Positions 1 to 5,698 of a stretch of 6,471 nucleotides of DNA are shown in pieces. The position numbers and the translations under genes are program-made. The stretch's first letter is position 1. Every line of letters begins with the position of its first letter. The notes beneath the pieces are model-generated. The model did not search any database. It saw only the letters and a list, made by a program, of their open reading frames with translations, and was not told the DNA's origin. Source of the stretch: an uncultured Treponema sp. (GTDB taxonomy: Bacteria; Spirochaetota; Spirochaetia; Treponematales; Treponemataceae); the NCBI GenBank assembly GCA_934699065.1, contig CAKUWD010000169.1, forward strand, positions 1 to 6,471, given 5' to 3'.

Positions 1-531
1 CAGGAGTTTGACCGTCAGTGTCTTATCGCAGACGATGACCCCTTCACAGGTGCAATGAATATGGAACACGCAGAAGGATGCCGCATCCAGAGCACAGACG
101 AATCAAAGCTTACATACCTTGACTTCCGCAAAGCAGAGCTTCAGGTTGAACCGGAAGAAAGAAAGTATTGTAAATGGTTCCTTCACGAAACATTCCTCAA
201 TCACATTGCAAACATTCAGGATGACAACCACAATCCAATCTGGAGAAAGCCAGGAGATGGAATGCCAGGAAGAATTGATGGCTACGATGTTGTTGAATCA
301 AGATTGATGCCACAGCTTGCAGACATCGAAGCAGACAGCGTGATTGCCATCTTTATGAATCCAAAAAGAATCATTCACGGCAACAGAAAAGGAATTGAAA
401 TCAAACGTTTCGACGAAACAACAGAAGGACTCGAATATGGAGAGCTCTTTATGCGCTTCCGCAAGCGTGACGGATTCCTTGTAACTCGTCCTAAAAAGAA
501 TATGGTCTTGCTCAAAACAGCAACAGAATAA
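1..531 (+). CDS. Phage major capsid protein, HK97 fold, C-terminal part (5' end outside window)
   Basis: The reading frame is open from the first base, so this is the last 176 residues of a longer protein; the ATG at 55 is probably internal. Visible residues 90-176 follow the end of HK97-type phage capsid subunits: a G-R-I-D-G-Y-D-V-V-E-S segment (90-100), then L-M-P-Q-L-A-D-I (102-109), a strand with V-I-A-I-F (114-118), R-K-G-I-E-I (129-134), and a final strand region R-K-R-D-G-F-L-V-T-R-P-K (154-165). In that family this part forms the P and A domains that build the shell lattice. The subunit self-assembles into the procapsid and packages phage DNA. The connector-like gene downstream fits head-module order. 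Its base composition (30 of the first 60 bases are G/C) is richer than that of the next genes. The family call rests on recalled motif patterns, not a search. Confidence 0.75.
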   Translation, partial: QEFDRQCLIADDDPFTGAMNMEHAEGCRIQSTDESKLTYLDFRKAELQVEPEERKYCKWFLHETFLNHIANIQDDNHNPIWRKPGDGMPGRIDGYDVVESRLMPQLADIEADSVIAIFMNPKRIIHGNRKGIEIKRFDETTEGLEYGELFMRFRKRDGFLVTRPKKNMVLLKTATE

Positions 532-534
532 TAT

Positions 535-563
535 CCAAAGCAAATACAAATATTTGGCTTTGG
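535..563. repeat. Short hairpin just after the capsid stop codon
   Basis: CCAAAGCAAATA (535-546) pairs with TATTTGGCTTTGG (551-563), leaving one unpaired base and a tiny loop. It begins four bases after the capsid stop. No T-run follows on either strand, so it is not a standard intrinsic terminator. It may stabilise the capsid mRNA 3' end or be part of the larger folded element that starts at 564. Confidence 0.5.
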
Positions 564-690
564 AAAGCGGGGGCGAAAATTCCCAAACCGAAGTGAAGGC
601 AAATGCAAGGCTGGAGCGCAGCGACACCGCGAAGCGGCTTGGCCTTGTATTTGACTGAACGTAGGTTATACTAGCCTTTGCCCCGCTTTT
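564..690. repeat. Nested G/C-rich inverted-repeat element between phage genes
   Basis: About 127 bp of non-coding DNA with nested symmetry. The outer arms are AAAGCGGGGGC (564-574) and GCCCCGCTTT (680-689), differing by one base. An inner 12-bp stem pairs CAAATGCAAGGC (600-611) with GCCTTGTATTTG (642-653) with one G-T wobble. Its loop holds the G/C-rich stretch GCGCAGCGACACCGCGAAGC (616-635), itself partly self-complementary. The composition contrasts strongly with the A/T-rich genes on its right. I associate this wording with dispersed intergenic repeats in Treponema genomes, but that is from memory. It resembles a MITE or structured RNA more than a gene; no ORF is supported here. Confidence 0.55.
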
Positions 691-706
691 CCGATGACGG
701 AGAAAT

Positions 707-1201
707 ATGAAACCATTCACATTTGAAGAACTGCAGAAAATATTAGAACTTAAAGCCGAGGAAATAGAAACTGACTCTTTAATCTTTGCAGCAACAATTT
801 CTTACATTGAAAAGCTTTTAGGCTACACACTTGATGATAAGAATTATAATGAATTACACACAGTAAAGGACTATATGGTTTTTACAGACCACGAAAATAT
901 TTCTGAAATGATAAATATCATTGACATGACGACAAAGCTACGTGTTCCAAATTGTGTAATTGATGGACAGCTTATTTTATTCATAGATCCAAAACTTGAA
1001 GGTCATGTTGTCTTTCTGAATTATAATGCAGGTTTTACAGAAGAAACATTACCGGCAGACTTAAAAGAAGTTATAGTAAAACTTTTCCTTCTAAAAAAGA
1101 AAGACTTTATTAAGCAGACAAATCTTGATGATGAAACAGGATTTGAATTAACACAGGATATTCAGTCTGTAATCAATTTATATAGAAGAAAATGTTTATG
1201 A
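707..1201 (+). CDS. Phage head-tail connector-like protein (gp6-type), 164 aa
   Basis: The ATG at 707 is preceded by a GACGGAGA ribosome site (696-703). The layout matches small head-tail adaptor proteins that form a ring under the portal of siphophages: an N-terminal helical part (residues 5-40, including S-Y-I-E-K-L-L-G-Y), a beta-rich middle (55-105, including V-I-D-G-Q-L-I-L-F-I-D), then the hallmark Y-N-A-G-F-T-E-E-T-L-P-A-D-L-K-E (106-121). In the family this last motif reads roughly Y.aGy...P.dlk and is followed by a helix (122-133). The C-terminus Q-S-V-I-N-L-Y-R-R (153-161) also matches the family's final V..vi..yrr. Position after the capsid gene supports the role. The next gene overlaps it by four bases (ATGA), indicating translational coupling. 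It is much more A/T-rich than the capsid gene. The exact family is an inference from pattern. Confidence 0.6.
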   Translation: MKPFTFEELQKILELKAEEIETDSLIFAATISYIEKLLGYTLDDKNYNELHTVKDYMVFTDHENISEMINIIDMTTKLRVPNCVIDGQLILFIDPKLEGHVVFLNYNAGFTEETLPADLKEVIVKLFLLKKKDFIKQTNLDDETGFELTQDIQSVINLYRRKCL

Positions 1202-1590
1202 AAAGTTTTGAACCTGTTTATAAAGAACTGGAATATCTCTTAATTCAGAAGCTTCCTGAATGTATTGATAAAATCAACAAGGAACATAATGACGGAATTA
1301 TTCTAAAGCCATTTGAAAACAAATCTCTCGAAGAGAACTGCATCAAACTGCCTTCATTTACATTCAATATAGACGAAACTGAATATTCTGAAAAAGACAG
1401 GATTATTGAAAATACAGTTTTTACAGTAAGTTTGGAAATCAAACTGGAAACTAACAAACAAAATAAAACCATCATTATTTGGCGTTATTTTGAAGCCATA
1501 GAAATTACGATTAATAGTAATGAATATTGGCAAGAATGCAAAATAAACAAAACATTCAAAGACAGGTTATTCTTACGCATTCTTGTATAA
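1198..1590 (+). CDS. Small phage protein, possible head-closure or tail-terminator role, 130 aa
   Basis: I chose the ATG at 1198 because it overlaps the preceding stop as ATGA, the usual coupled arrangement; an in-frame ATG at 1192 would add only two residues. I do not recognise a named family. Visible features are an N-terminal amphipathic helix (residues 3-30), then a strand-rich part (52-104) with alternating hydrophobics, for example F-T-V-S-L-E-I-K-L (75-83) and T-I-I-I-W-R-Y-F (91-98), and a basic C-terminus. There is no signal peptide or membrane segment. A 130-residue alpha/beta protein directly after a head-tail connector is, in most siphophages, a head-closure or tail-completion/terminator protein, so that is the likely role from position only. 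No further tail genes follow, so the module is cut off here. A TATAAT sequence overlaps its stop codon (1586-1591), but I found no good -35 for it. Confidence 0.55.
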   Translation: MKSFEPVYKELEYLLIQKLPECIDKINKEHNDGIILKPFENKSLEENCIKLPSFTFNIDETEYSEKDRIIENTVFTVSLEIKLETNKQNKTIIIWRYFEAIEITINSNEYWQECKINKTFKDRLFLRILV

Positions 1591-1642
1591 TAAACTCATA
1601 AAATACTATACAATAAATTAAACTGAAAACGAGGTGACAATT

Positions 1643-2689
1643 ATGGCTAAAGGAAAACAGAATAAAGAATTAGCATCCTTAAACGAAAGTGAATATACGG
1701 ATTTATTAAACATAGCTGTTACACATATTGAAAGTGGAAGAAATGCAATTGCTGTACAAATTTGCACTACTGTAAATATGACCTATTGGAACCTTGGAAA
1801 ACTGCTTCATGAAAGAAAAATTGAAAGTAAACATGGCAGTGGAATTGTTGAAAGATTGTCTTTCGATTTAAAGAATCGCTATCCAGATATGGGAATGTCA
1901 CCTCGCCAATTATGGGATATGAAAAGATTTTACGAACGATTTTATGAGACAAATCCAAAACTGCGACAGGCTGTCGCAGTTTTGCCATGGGGACATATTC
2001 TCAAGCTCATAAATAAAGAGTTAGATGATAATGCTGTAATGTATTACGCATTAGAAAGTGTAAAGAATGCATGGAATCGTGATTTACTTTTAAACGCAAT
2101 AAAAATGGATTGTTACTCTCTTCATAAGAATGAGGTTCGTGATAACAATTTTGGAGAAACATTACCAGCAGAACAGGCAAATCGTGCAAATGAGATATTA
2201 AAAGATTCATACAATCTTGGATTCTTAGGACTTACTAAACCTGTTTTAGAATTAGAACTTGAAAAGAGGTTAATTGAAAAAATCAAAATATTTATGCTTG
2301 AACTTGGAAAAGGTTTTGCATTTATAGGAAATCAATATAGGCTTGAATACAATGGAAAAGAATATTTTGTTGATATGCTTTTCTCTAACCGTAAATTGAA
2401 TTGTCTTGTTGCAATCGATTTGAAAATCGGTGAGTTCAAAAGTGAATATGTTGGAAAAATGAATATGTACTTATCACTTCTTGATAAACTTGAGAAAGAA
2501 GAAACTGAAAACCAATCCATAGGAATAATTCTATGTGCAGAAAAAGATCATCTTGATGTAGAGTTGGCTTTACAAGATGTAAACAAACCTATTGCTGTAA
2601 GTGATTATGAACTCTTTGTTCCAAAGAAAGAATTACAAACATTGATTACGGATGAATTAAAAAAAGCAGATTTGGAAAACAAGAATTAG
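1643..2689 (+). CDS. DUF1016 / YhcG-family PD-(D/E)XK nuclease, 348 aa
   Basis: The start is set at ATG 1643, where GAGGTGA (1631-1637) sits at good spacing; a GTG at 1634 lies within that ribosome site and is rejected. Residues about 15-160 match the DUF1016 N-terminal domain: an I-A-V-Q-I..V-N-M-T-Y-W-N-L-G-K segment (36-53), the R-Y-P-D-M-G-M-S-P-R-Q-L-W-D-M-K region (79-94), and L-P-W-G-H-I (114-119). Residues about 205-335 match the C-terminal nuclease domain: L-G-K-G-F-A-F-I-G-N-Q-Y (221-232), Y-F-V-D (241-244), then A-I-D-L-K (257-261) and Y-V-G-K-M-N-M-Y-L (269-277). D244, D259 and K261 form the likely PD-(D/E)XK site, with Asp at 259 where many relatives have Glu. Length is normal. 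The family is predicted to cut DNA and is common in mobile regions; substrate and phenotype are not known from this sequence. It stands alone between phage genes and an IS. Confidence 0.85.
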   Translation: MAKGKQNKELASLNESEYTDLLNIAVTHIESGRNAIAVQICTTVNMTYWNLGKLLHERKIESKHGSGIVERLSFDLKNRYPDMGMSPRQLWDMKRFYERFYETNPKLRQAVAVLPWGHILKLINKELDDNAVMYYALESVKNAWNRDLLLNAIKMDCYSLHKNEVRDNNFGETLPAEQANRANEILKDSYNLGFLGLTKPVLELELEKRLIEKIKIFMLELGKGFAFIGNQYRLEYNGKEYFVDMLFSNRKLNCLVAIDLKIGEFKSEYVGKMNMYLSLLDKLEKEETENQSIGIILCAEKDHLDVELALQDVNKPIAVSDYELFVPKKELQTLITDELKKADLENKN

Positions 2690-2713
2690 TCTGATAATAA
2701 CCAGCACCCTTTG

Positions 2714-2730
2714 CAATGTCATTAAGTTAA
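2714..2730. repeat. Terminal inverted repeat, outer end of left IS
   Basis: CAATGTCATTAAGTTAA, an exact inverted match to 4350-4366 and a direct match to 5698-5714. The next five bases extend a small internal palindrome, CAATGT...ACATTG (2714-2719 with 2730-2735). The exact outermost base is uncertain because only the C is shared by all three ends. Confidence 0.85.
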
Positions 2731-2754
2731 CATTGGGATAATGCTTTGGATGAG

Positions 2755-2802
2755 AGAAACGGGAATGAAGATGATAACCTTCATTCCCGTTTCTTCCTTT
2801 TT
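2755..2802 (+). terminator. Strong intrinsic terminator inside the left end of the IS
   Basis: AGAAACGGGAATGAAG (2755-2770) pairs perfectly over 16 bp with CTTCATTCCCGTTTCT (2779-2794) around an eight-base loop, followed by TCCTTTTT (2795-2802). The T-rich tail is on the + strand, so it stops transcripts from the nuclease gene side before they run antisense into the transposase. It lies inside the IS, so it belongs to the element and is not the nuclease gene's own terminator. On the minus strand no T-run follows the hairpin. Confidence 0.85.
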
Positions 2803-2861
2803 AGGCATAACAAACAGGCGGATCTAAAATCCACCTACTAATCATGTTTTATTTTGATTAT

Positions 2862-4181
2862 TTATGCTACTCTATATAAGAAACTATGAAATACTTTTCC
2901 TGTCAGTATTCGTTTACGATGCCTATTAGGTCTAACTGGAATTATATTTCTAGCTATTATAGTTTCTAAATTAGGTGATGTCGTTTTTTCACGCAAGAAT
3001 AGTCTGCAGACATGAGCAGCAACGGTAAAGTTCGCTTTGTATGTATATTTTCTTTGCTTTTTTTCAATGACTACGTGCGAGGTAATCATTTCCGCAAAGT
3101 TATACATTATCAGATGTGCGTATATTTCTTGCTGAATACACATCACCTTTTTTGAATGAAAATCTAGCATTCCAATAGTATATTTTAAATCTCTAAATGA
3201 AGTTTCTATCCCCCATCTGGCTGCATATAACTTTTTTAAATTTGTTGGCGTATATTCCTTAGCGTCCAAGTTAGTAATTACGGTTTCATATGTGTCTTCA
3301 GTAATCTTGAATCGTACGATTCTAAATTTAAGCTCATAAAAGGCTACTGAATCCTTTTTTCTTAGCTTTGTTGGGAGATAATCAAACGGATGTGAATGTG
3401 CAATCAATTTGTAGTGATTCTTGTCCTTCAAAAATAATTCCTTCATTTCCTTTGTTTGTTTACGCGTAAGTTTTAAATCAATATTTACATCAAATTCTTC
3501 TTCATCAGGTAGGTCTAATCCATTCTTAATTCCTCGTGTACCATCCTTAATCCTTATGAGATAATACCAACCTTTTTCTTGGATATGTGCCATACTGTGA
3601 TAAGATTCGTATCCTCTATCAGCAATTACTAATGCTTTGGGAATAGGCGATCTATCTACCATCTCTTGCAATGCAGAGTGCTCATTTGCATCATGCTTTC
3701 CTTGAAGTACTACATCAGTATATAAATGATTTTCTAGATTATAGAGTGCATTTAAATGCAACAAATTGTAGGGCTTTTGTCCATTAACACTGGGATAATA
3801 AGATTTTTTATCTTCAGAATTAGTTGGAATTTGAATATCAGAACCATCAACTGCAAGAATAGTTAAATCAGAATGCGAATGATTTTGTAGTTTATTTGTA
3901 AACCCTTTAAAGATGTCTCTAAAAAATTCGGGCTTAATCTTTTGTCTTTGCTGAACAAAAGCCGAGGCAGATGGCAATGAACTGACATCATGGAAGATAT
4001 CAATCATCTCATTGGTTATACTCTTGCTTTCCATCTCGATGATAGCTCTGACTATTTTTTCGAATGGAAGCTTACGATTCCTAGTGAAATCTACTTTGGG
4101 ATTAACAACATAATCCAACATGTTTTGAGTAGTGGTAGTGATTTCAGATAATAAAAGCTTTTTAATGTGTTTTGGTTTCAT
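2862..4181 (-). CDS. IS4-family transposase, intact, 439 aa
   Basis: A DDE transposase that cuts and joins the IS ends. The start is the ATG at 4181-4179, behind AAGGAGG (4194-4188, six-base spacing). The frame stays open upstream to 4286, but that stretch is the folded leader and the second copy begins at the same M-K-P-K-H-I-K-K. The catalytic acids are D112 in V-D-G-S-D, D188 in I-A-D-R-G-Y-E-S, and E326. The E326 region fits the IS4 signature Y-(2)-R-(3)-E-(6)-K exactly: Y319, R322, E326, K333 within Y-A-A-R-W-G-I-E-T-S-F-R-D-L-K. Residues 1-100 are a helical DNA-binding part; residues 110-340 hold the RNase H-like core with the beta-rich insertion usual in this family. There is no frameshift or internal stop, so it may be active. 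No convincing terminator follows the stop; a weak hairpin lies at 2817-2835. Confidence 0.93.
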   Translation of the reverse strand: MKPKHIKKLLLSEITTTTQNMLDYVVNPKVDFTRNRKLPFEKIVRAIIEMESKSITNEMIDIFHDVSSLPSASAFVQQRQKIKPEFFRDIFKGFTNKLQNHSHSDLTILAVDGSDIQIPTNSEDKKSYYPSVNGQKPYNLLHLNALYNLENHLYTDVVLQGKHDANEHSALQEMVDRSPIPKALVIADRGYESYHSMAHIQEKGWYYLIRIKDGTRGIKNGLDLPDEEEFDVNIDLKLTRKQTKEMKELFLKDKNHYKLIAHSHPFDYLPTKLRKKDSVAFYELKFRIVRFKITEDTYETVITNLDAKEYTPTNLKKLYAARWGIETSFRDLKYTIGMLDFHSKKVMCIQQEIYAHLIMYNFAEMITSHVVIEKKQRKYTYKANFTVAAHVCRLFLREKTTSPNLETIIARNIIPVRPNRHRKRILTGKVFHSFLYRVA

Positions 4182-4190
4182 ATGTGACCT

Positions 4191-4221
4191 CCTTGCAATC
4201 AAGTTTTCCTTAATTACAAGG
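4191..4221 (-). promoter_or_regulatory. Hairpin that sequesters the transposase Shine-Dalgarno (left IS)
   Basis: On the minus strand, CCTTGTAATTAAG pairs with CTTGATTGCAAGG over 13 positions (two U-G wobbles) around a GAAAA loop. The 3' arm contains the AAGG of the AAGGAGG ribosome site (4194-4188). The right copy folds the same way with a different loop. Ribosome access should therefore need this stem to open. The idea fits known control of IS10 and IS50 transposase translation on read-through transcripts. Confidence 0.7.
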
Positions 4222-4263
4222 GCCGCTTTCGCTACCTTTAAAACATCAGTAGCGAAAGCGGCC
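4221..4263 (-). repeat. 15-bp GC-rich hairpin in the transposase leader (left IS)
   Basis: GGCCGCTTTCGCTAC and GTAGCGAAAGCGGCC form a perfect 15-bp stem with a 13-base loop. The arms are identical in the right IS copy (5794-5838), while the loops differ in length and sequence after TGAT. It directly abuts the ribosome-site hairpin, sharing base 4221. There is no T-run after it, so it is not a simple terminator. It may be a stable RNA insulator or a protein-binding site. Confidence 0.75.
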
Positions 4264-4280
4264 ACACATTTACGATAATC

Positions 4281-4286
4281 TGTCAA
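4281..4286 (-). promoter_or_regulatory. Conserved TTGACA (-35-like) in left IS leader
   Basis: TTGACA lies between the read-in terminator and the GC-rich hairpin. It ends exactly 17 bases before GGCCGC, and the right copy (5771-5776) has the same spacing. That is the normal distance from a -35 to a -10, yet the -10 position is occupied by the hairpin arm and has no TATAAT resemblance. It may be a weak or activator-dependent promoter; its conservation is the evidence. Confidence 0.35.
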
Positions 4287-4297
4287 TACCTTTTAAG

Positions 4298-4335
4298 AAA
4301 AAAAGACCCCTATGTCATTTCTGACATAGAGATCT
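4298..4335 (-). terminator. Read-in terminator at the upstream end of the left IS
   Basis: On the minus strand, AGATCTCTATGTCA pairs with TGACATAGGGGTCT (two U-G wobbles) around a GAAA tetraloop, followed directly by seven Ts. It sits about 15 bp inside the terminal repeat and points toward the transposase, so it should stop transcripts entering from the hydrolase side. The right copy has an equivalent hairpin with the same GAAA loop and changed but still pairing stem bases. Confidence 0.85.
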
Positions 4336-4349
4336 TTTGAGCTGTCATC

Positions 4350-4366
4350 TTAACTTAATGACATTG
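4350..4366. repeat. Terminal inverted repeat, inner end of left IS
   Basis: TTAACTTAATGACATTG, the exact reverse complement of 2714-2730. It marks the transposase-promoter side of the left IS, next to the hydrolase segment. Confidence 0.85.
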
Positions 4367-4413
4367 ATTTTCTATCGGCTAGCCTTTTTCATTCTTGTTT
4401 CCACTCAACTGAT

Positions 4414-4459
4414 ATAAAAAATCATACTAAAAACCGACTAAAAAGAAGTTTTTAGTATG
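4414..4459 (-). terminator. Intrinsic terminator of the hydrolase gene
   Basis: CATACTAAAAAC (4423-4434) and GTTTTTAGTATG (4448-4459) form a perfect 12-bp stem. On the minus strand it is followed by ATTTTTTAT. It lies about 70 bases after the hydrolase stop and should end that transcript before the left IS. The stem is A/T-rich, so efficiency may be moderate. The remaining bases of 4367-4529 show nothing else I can support. Confidence 0.75.
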
Positions 4460-4529
4460 TACACAGGCTTTAGCTTGTGCTAAGCAAAATTTACTTTTGA
4501 CACTCACATCATTATATAGGGTGATTATA

Positions 4530-5498
4530 TCAATTAATTTCCTTAATAAAATTAACCAGGATATCTGAGCATTTCTCAGGTTTATCCAGATATATTTCAT
4601 GCCATCCAGGGCACTCTACCATCTGACAATTTCCTAGCTTTTCCATATATGTTGCTTTTATATCAGGATTTTCACTTTCTACTCCATATGTTGTGGCCGC
4701 AACATATACTTTAGGTATTTCATTCGTTTTTAAGGTGTCCCAAGTCTTTCTAATGTTGTCTCCAAATAGCTTTTCTTCTGAGTTACAGGCATTTGAACCC
4801 ATAGTCTTAGATAATACTCTCCAGGCTATATCTCTATGCTTTTCATCCAAGATAGCAAAAGTACTGTCGTCATCATCCTCATTACAGATAGGCTTAATCA
4901 GAGCGTTGATTAGACCAAATTTACCAGCTGTATGCATCCAACCAGGGAAGAAGTCCCAAGCACTGTACTGGTCCTCTTCAATCGGATAAACTGGTACGCC
5001 ATCAAAAATTGCGACACCTTCTATTTCATCAGGATATTTGCTTTCCCAATAAGTAGAATATATACCGCCTAAGGAATGGCCTATAAGAACATATGGAGGC
5101 TTCACGCCGGCATTTTTAAGAGCCTTGCGATAGTCCTCAACAACATATTCAACTGTCATATCGTTTTTAGTGTCGTCACTCAAGCCATATCCAGCCCTGT
5201 CGATGAAATACAATTCATTATTCTTTTCAATTTCTTTTGTCATTTCTCGCCAGGCTATGACAGCTTCACCATCAATAAATCCCGATAAGCAAACTATTCT
5301 ATGATTACCATTTTCTTTTCCACACTGATACACATTAAGCGAATAATCACCCACTGAAACTCGATTTTCATAGCCTTCTGTTCTAAGCTGCTTAAGAGCT
5401 CCATGCATATTCAAATGCTGATAAACAGCAAATATAGTAATAAACAGGACAATCCCTGCCAAAATAACACCTGTGACACGGCCTATTATCTTCTTCAT
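4530..5498 (-). CDS. Membrane-anchored alpha/beta-fold hydrolase, 322 aa
   Basis: Predicted serine hydrolase or esterase; substrate unknown. Residues 5-27 form one hydrophobic segment after M-K-K, a signal anchor or uncleaved signal, placing the catalytic part outside the membrane. The core shows L-S-G-F-I-D-G (71-77, oxyanion-hole position), Y-F-I-D-R-A-G-Y-G-L-S-D (97-108, the classic D-x-x-G-x-G-x-S turn), the nucleophile elbow G-H-S-L-G-G (140-145) with S142, and a C-terminal P-G-W-H-E-I-Y-L-D-K-P-E (297-308) giving H300. I cannot place the catalytic acid with certainty. A stretch of acidic residues (E207 to D211) lies in the probable lid region. AGGAGA (5511-5506) precedes the start with seven-base spacing. 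The gene has its own promoter, operator and terminator and is the only gene between the two IS copies, so it is their presumed cargo. Close relatives seem to be Firmicute proteins, from memory only. Confidence 0.85.
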   Translation of the reverse strand: MKKIIGRVTGVILAGIVLFITIFAVYQHLNMHGALKQLRTEGYENRVSVGDYSLNVYQCGKENGNHRIVCLSGFIDGEAVIAWREMTKEIEKNNELYFIDRAGYGLSDDTKNDMTVEYVVEDYRKALKNAGVKPPYVLIGHSLGGIYSTYWESKYPDEIEGVAIFDGVPVYPIEEDQYSAWDFFPGWMHTAGKFGLINALIKPICNEDDDDSTFAILDEKHRDIAWRVLSKTMGSNACNSEEKLFGDNIRKTWDTLKTNEIPKVYVAATTYGVESENPDIKATYMEKLGNCQMVECPGWHEIYLDKPEKCSDILVNFIKEIN

Positions 5499-5536
5499 CT
5501 TTCTTTCTCCTATTAATAAAACATATTCCGATTTCT

Positions 5537-5571
5537 ATACTACGACTGTCATAGTATGTCTGACGTAGTAT
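5537..5571 (-). promoter_or_regulatory. 35-bp near-palindromic operator at the hydrolase promoter
   Basis: The outer arms ATACTACG and CGTAGTAT are perfect, and 14 of the 17 base pairs of the whole 35-bp unit are symmetric about 5554. It can also be read as overlapping half-sites: ATACTACG, ATACTATG and CGTAGTAT. A 21-bp sub-palindrome (5537-5557) has nine of ten pairs matched. It starts immediately beyond the -10 box and so covers the transcription start, the classic place for a repressor. The symmetry type fits TetR-like or BlaI/CopY-like dimers. No regulator gene is present in the window. Confidence 0.75.
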
Positions 5572-5600
5572 GTTATATCATAGGATTTCTTCCCTGTCAA
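5572..5600 (-). promoter_or_regulatory. Sigma-70 promoter of the hydrolase gene
   Basis: On the minus strand, TTGACA (5600-5595) and TATAAC (5577-5572) are separated by exactly 17 bases. The -35 is perfect and the -10 has five of six consensus bases, so this should be strong when not repressed. The -10 abuts the palindromic operator. The 5' leader to the start codon would be roughly 65-70 bases. Confidence 0.8.
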
Positions 5601-5615
5601 GGATTCAACAAGATA

Positions 5616-5636
5616 GAGTTTCGCTATGCGAAACTC
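5616..5636. repeat. 9-bp hairpin upstream of the hydrolase promoter
   Basis: GAGTTTCGC and GCGAAACTC form a perfect stem with a three-base TAT loop. No T-run follows on either strand. It appears to belong with the larger folded element at 5646-5698. Confidence 0.55.
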
Positions 5637-5645
5637 CCGCAGTGC

Positions 5646-5698
5646 GAGCCTGCAATTGCTGAAAGCAATTAAGTACATATGCAGGCGAGACACGGCTC
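5646..5698. repeat. Three-level nested inverted repeat next to the right IS
   Basis: The outer arms GAGCC/GGCTC (5646-5650, 5694-5698) enclose GCCTGCA/TGCAGGC (5648-5654, 5680-5686), which enclose AATTGCT-GAA-AGCAATT (5654-5670). The outer level reaches the first base of the IS terminal repeat. It has no coding potential. It could be the remains of a dispersed intergenic repeat or a preferred IS target; folded targets are known for some IS families. Confidence 0.5.

Larger units (their letters stand above)
2714..4366 (-). mobile_element. Complete IS4-family insertion sequence (left copy, about 1.65 kb)
   Basis: The element is bounded by perfect 17-bp terminal inverted repeats, CAATGTCATTAAGTTAA at 2714-2730 and its reverse complement at 4350-4366. 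It contains a single full-length transposase gene on the minus strand. The same 17-mer starts the second copy at 5698, which confirms it as an IS end. Length and the YREK signature of the transposase fit IS4. I could not find a matching target duplication in the flanks (left ...CACCCTTTG, right ATTTTCTATC...), which fits an element that is one end of a larger unit, or an old insertion. An inward-facing terminator lies near each end. Confidence 0.85.

Noticed and set aside
298..720. Minus-strand open frame of 140 codons opposite the capsid end and the repeat
   Set aside because: It lies antisense to the capsid gene and runs through the folded repeat; composition and lack of a ribosome site mark it as a shadow frame.
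1634..1642. GTG start for the nuclease gene
   Set aside because: The GTG is part of the GAGGTGA ribosome site that serves the ATG at 1643.
2700..2713. Target site duplication around the left IS
   Set aside because: The ten or so bases outside 2714 and outside 4366 do not match.
4182..4286. Upstream in-frame extension of the left transposase by 35 codons
   Set aside because: It would translate through both leader hairpins, lacks a ribosome site, and has no counterpart in the right copy, which starts at the same M-K-P-K-H-I-K-K.
4497..4530. TTGACA followed by A/T-rich DNA, a possible + strand promoter reading into the hydrolase gene antisense
   Set aside because: No -10 hexamer lies at 16-18 bases; the best A/T-rich hexamers are at the wrong distance.
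4693..5288. Two + strand open frames inside the hydrolase gene
   Set aside because: They are antisense to a well-supported gene and have no ribosome site or recognisable motif.
1643..5498. Nuclease plus hydrolase as a two-gene defence system
   Set aside because: They are on opposite strands, separated by a complete IS, with independent control, so nothing links them functionally.
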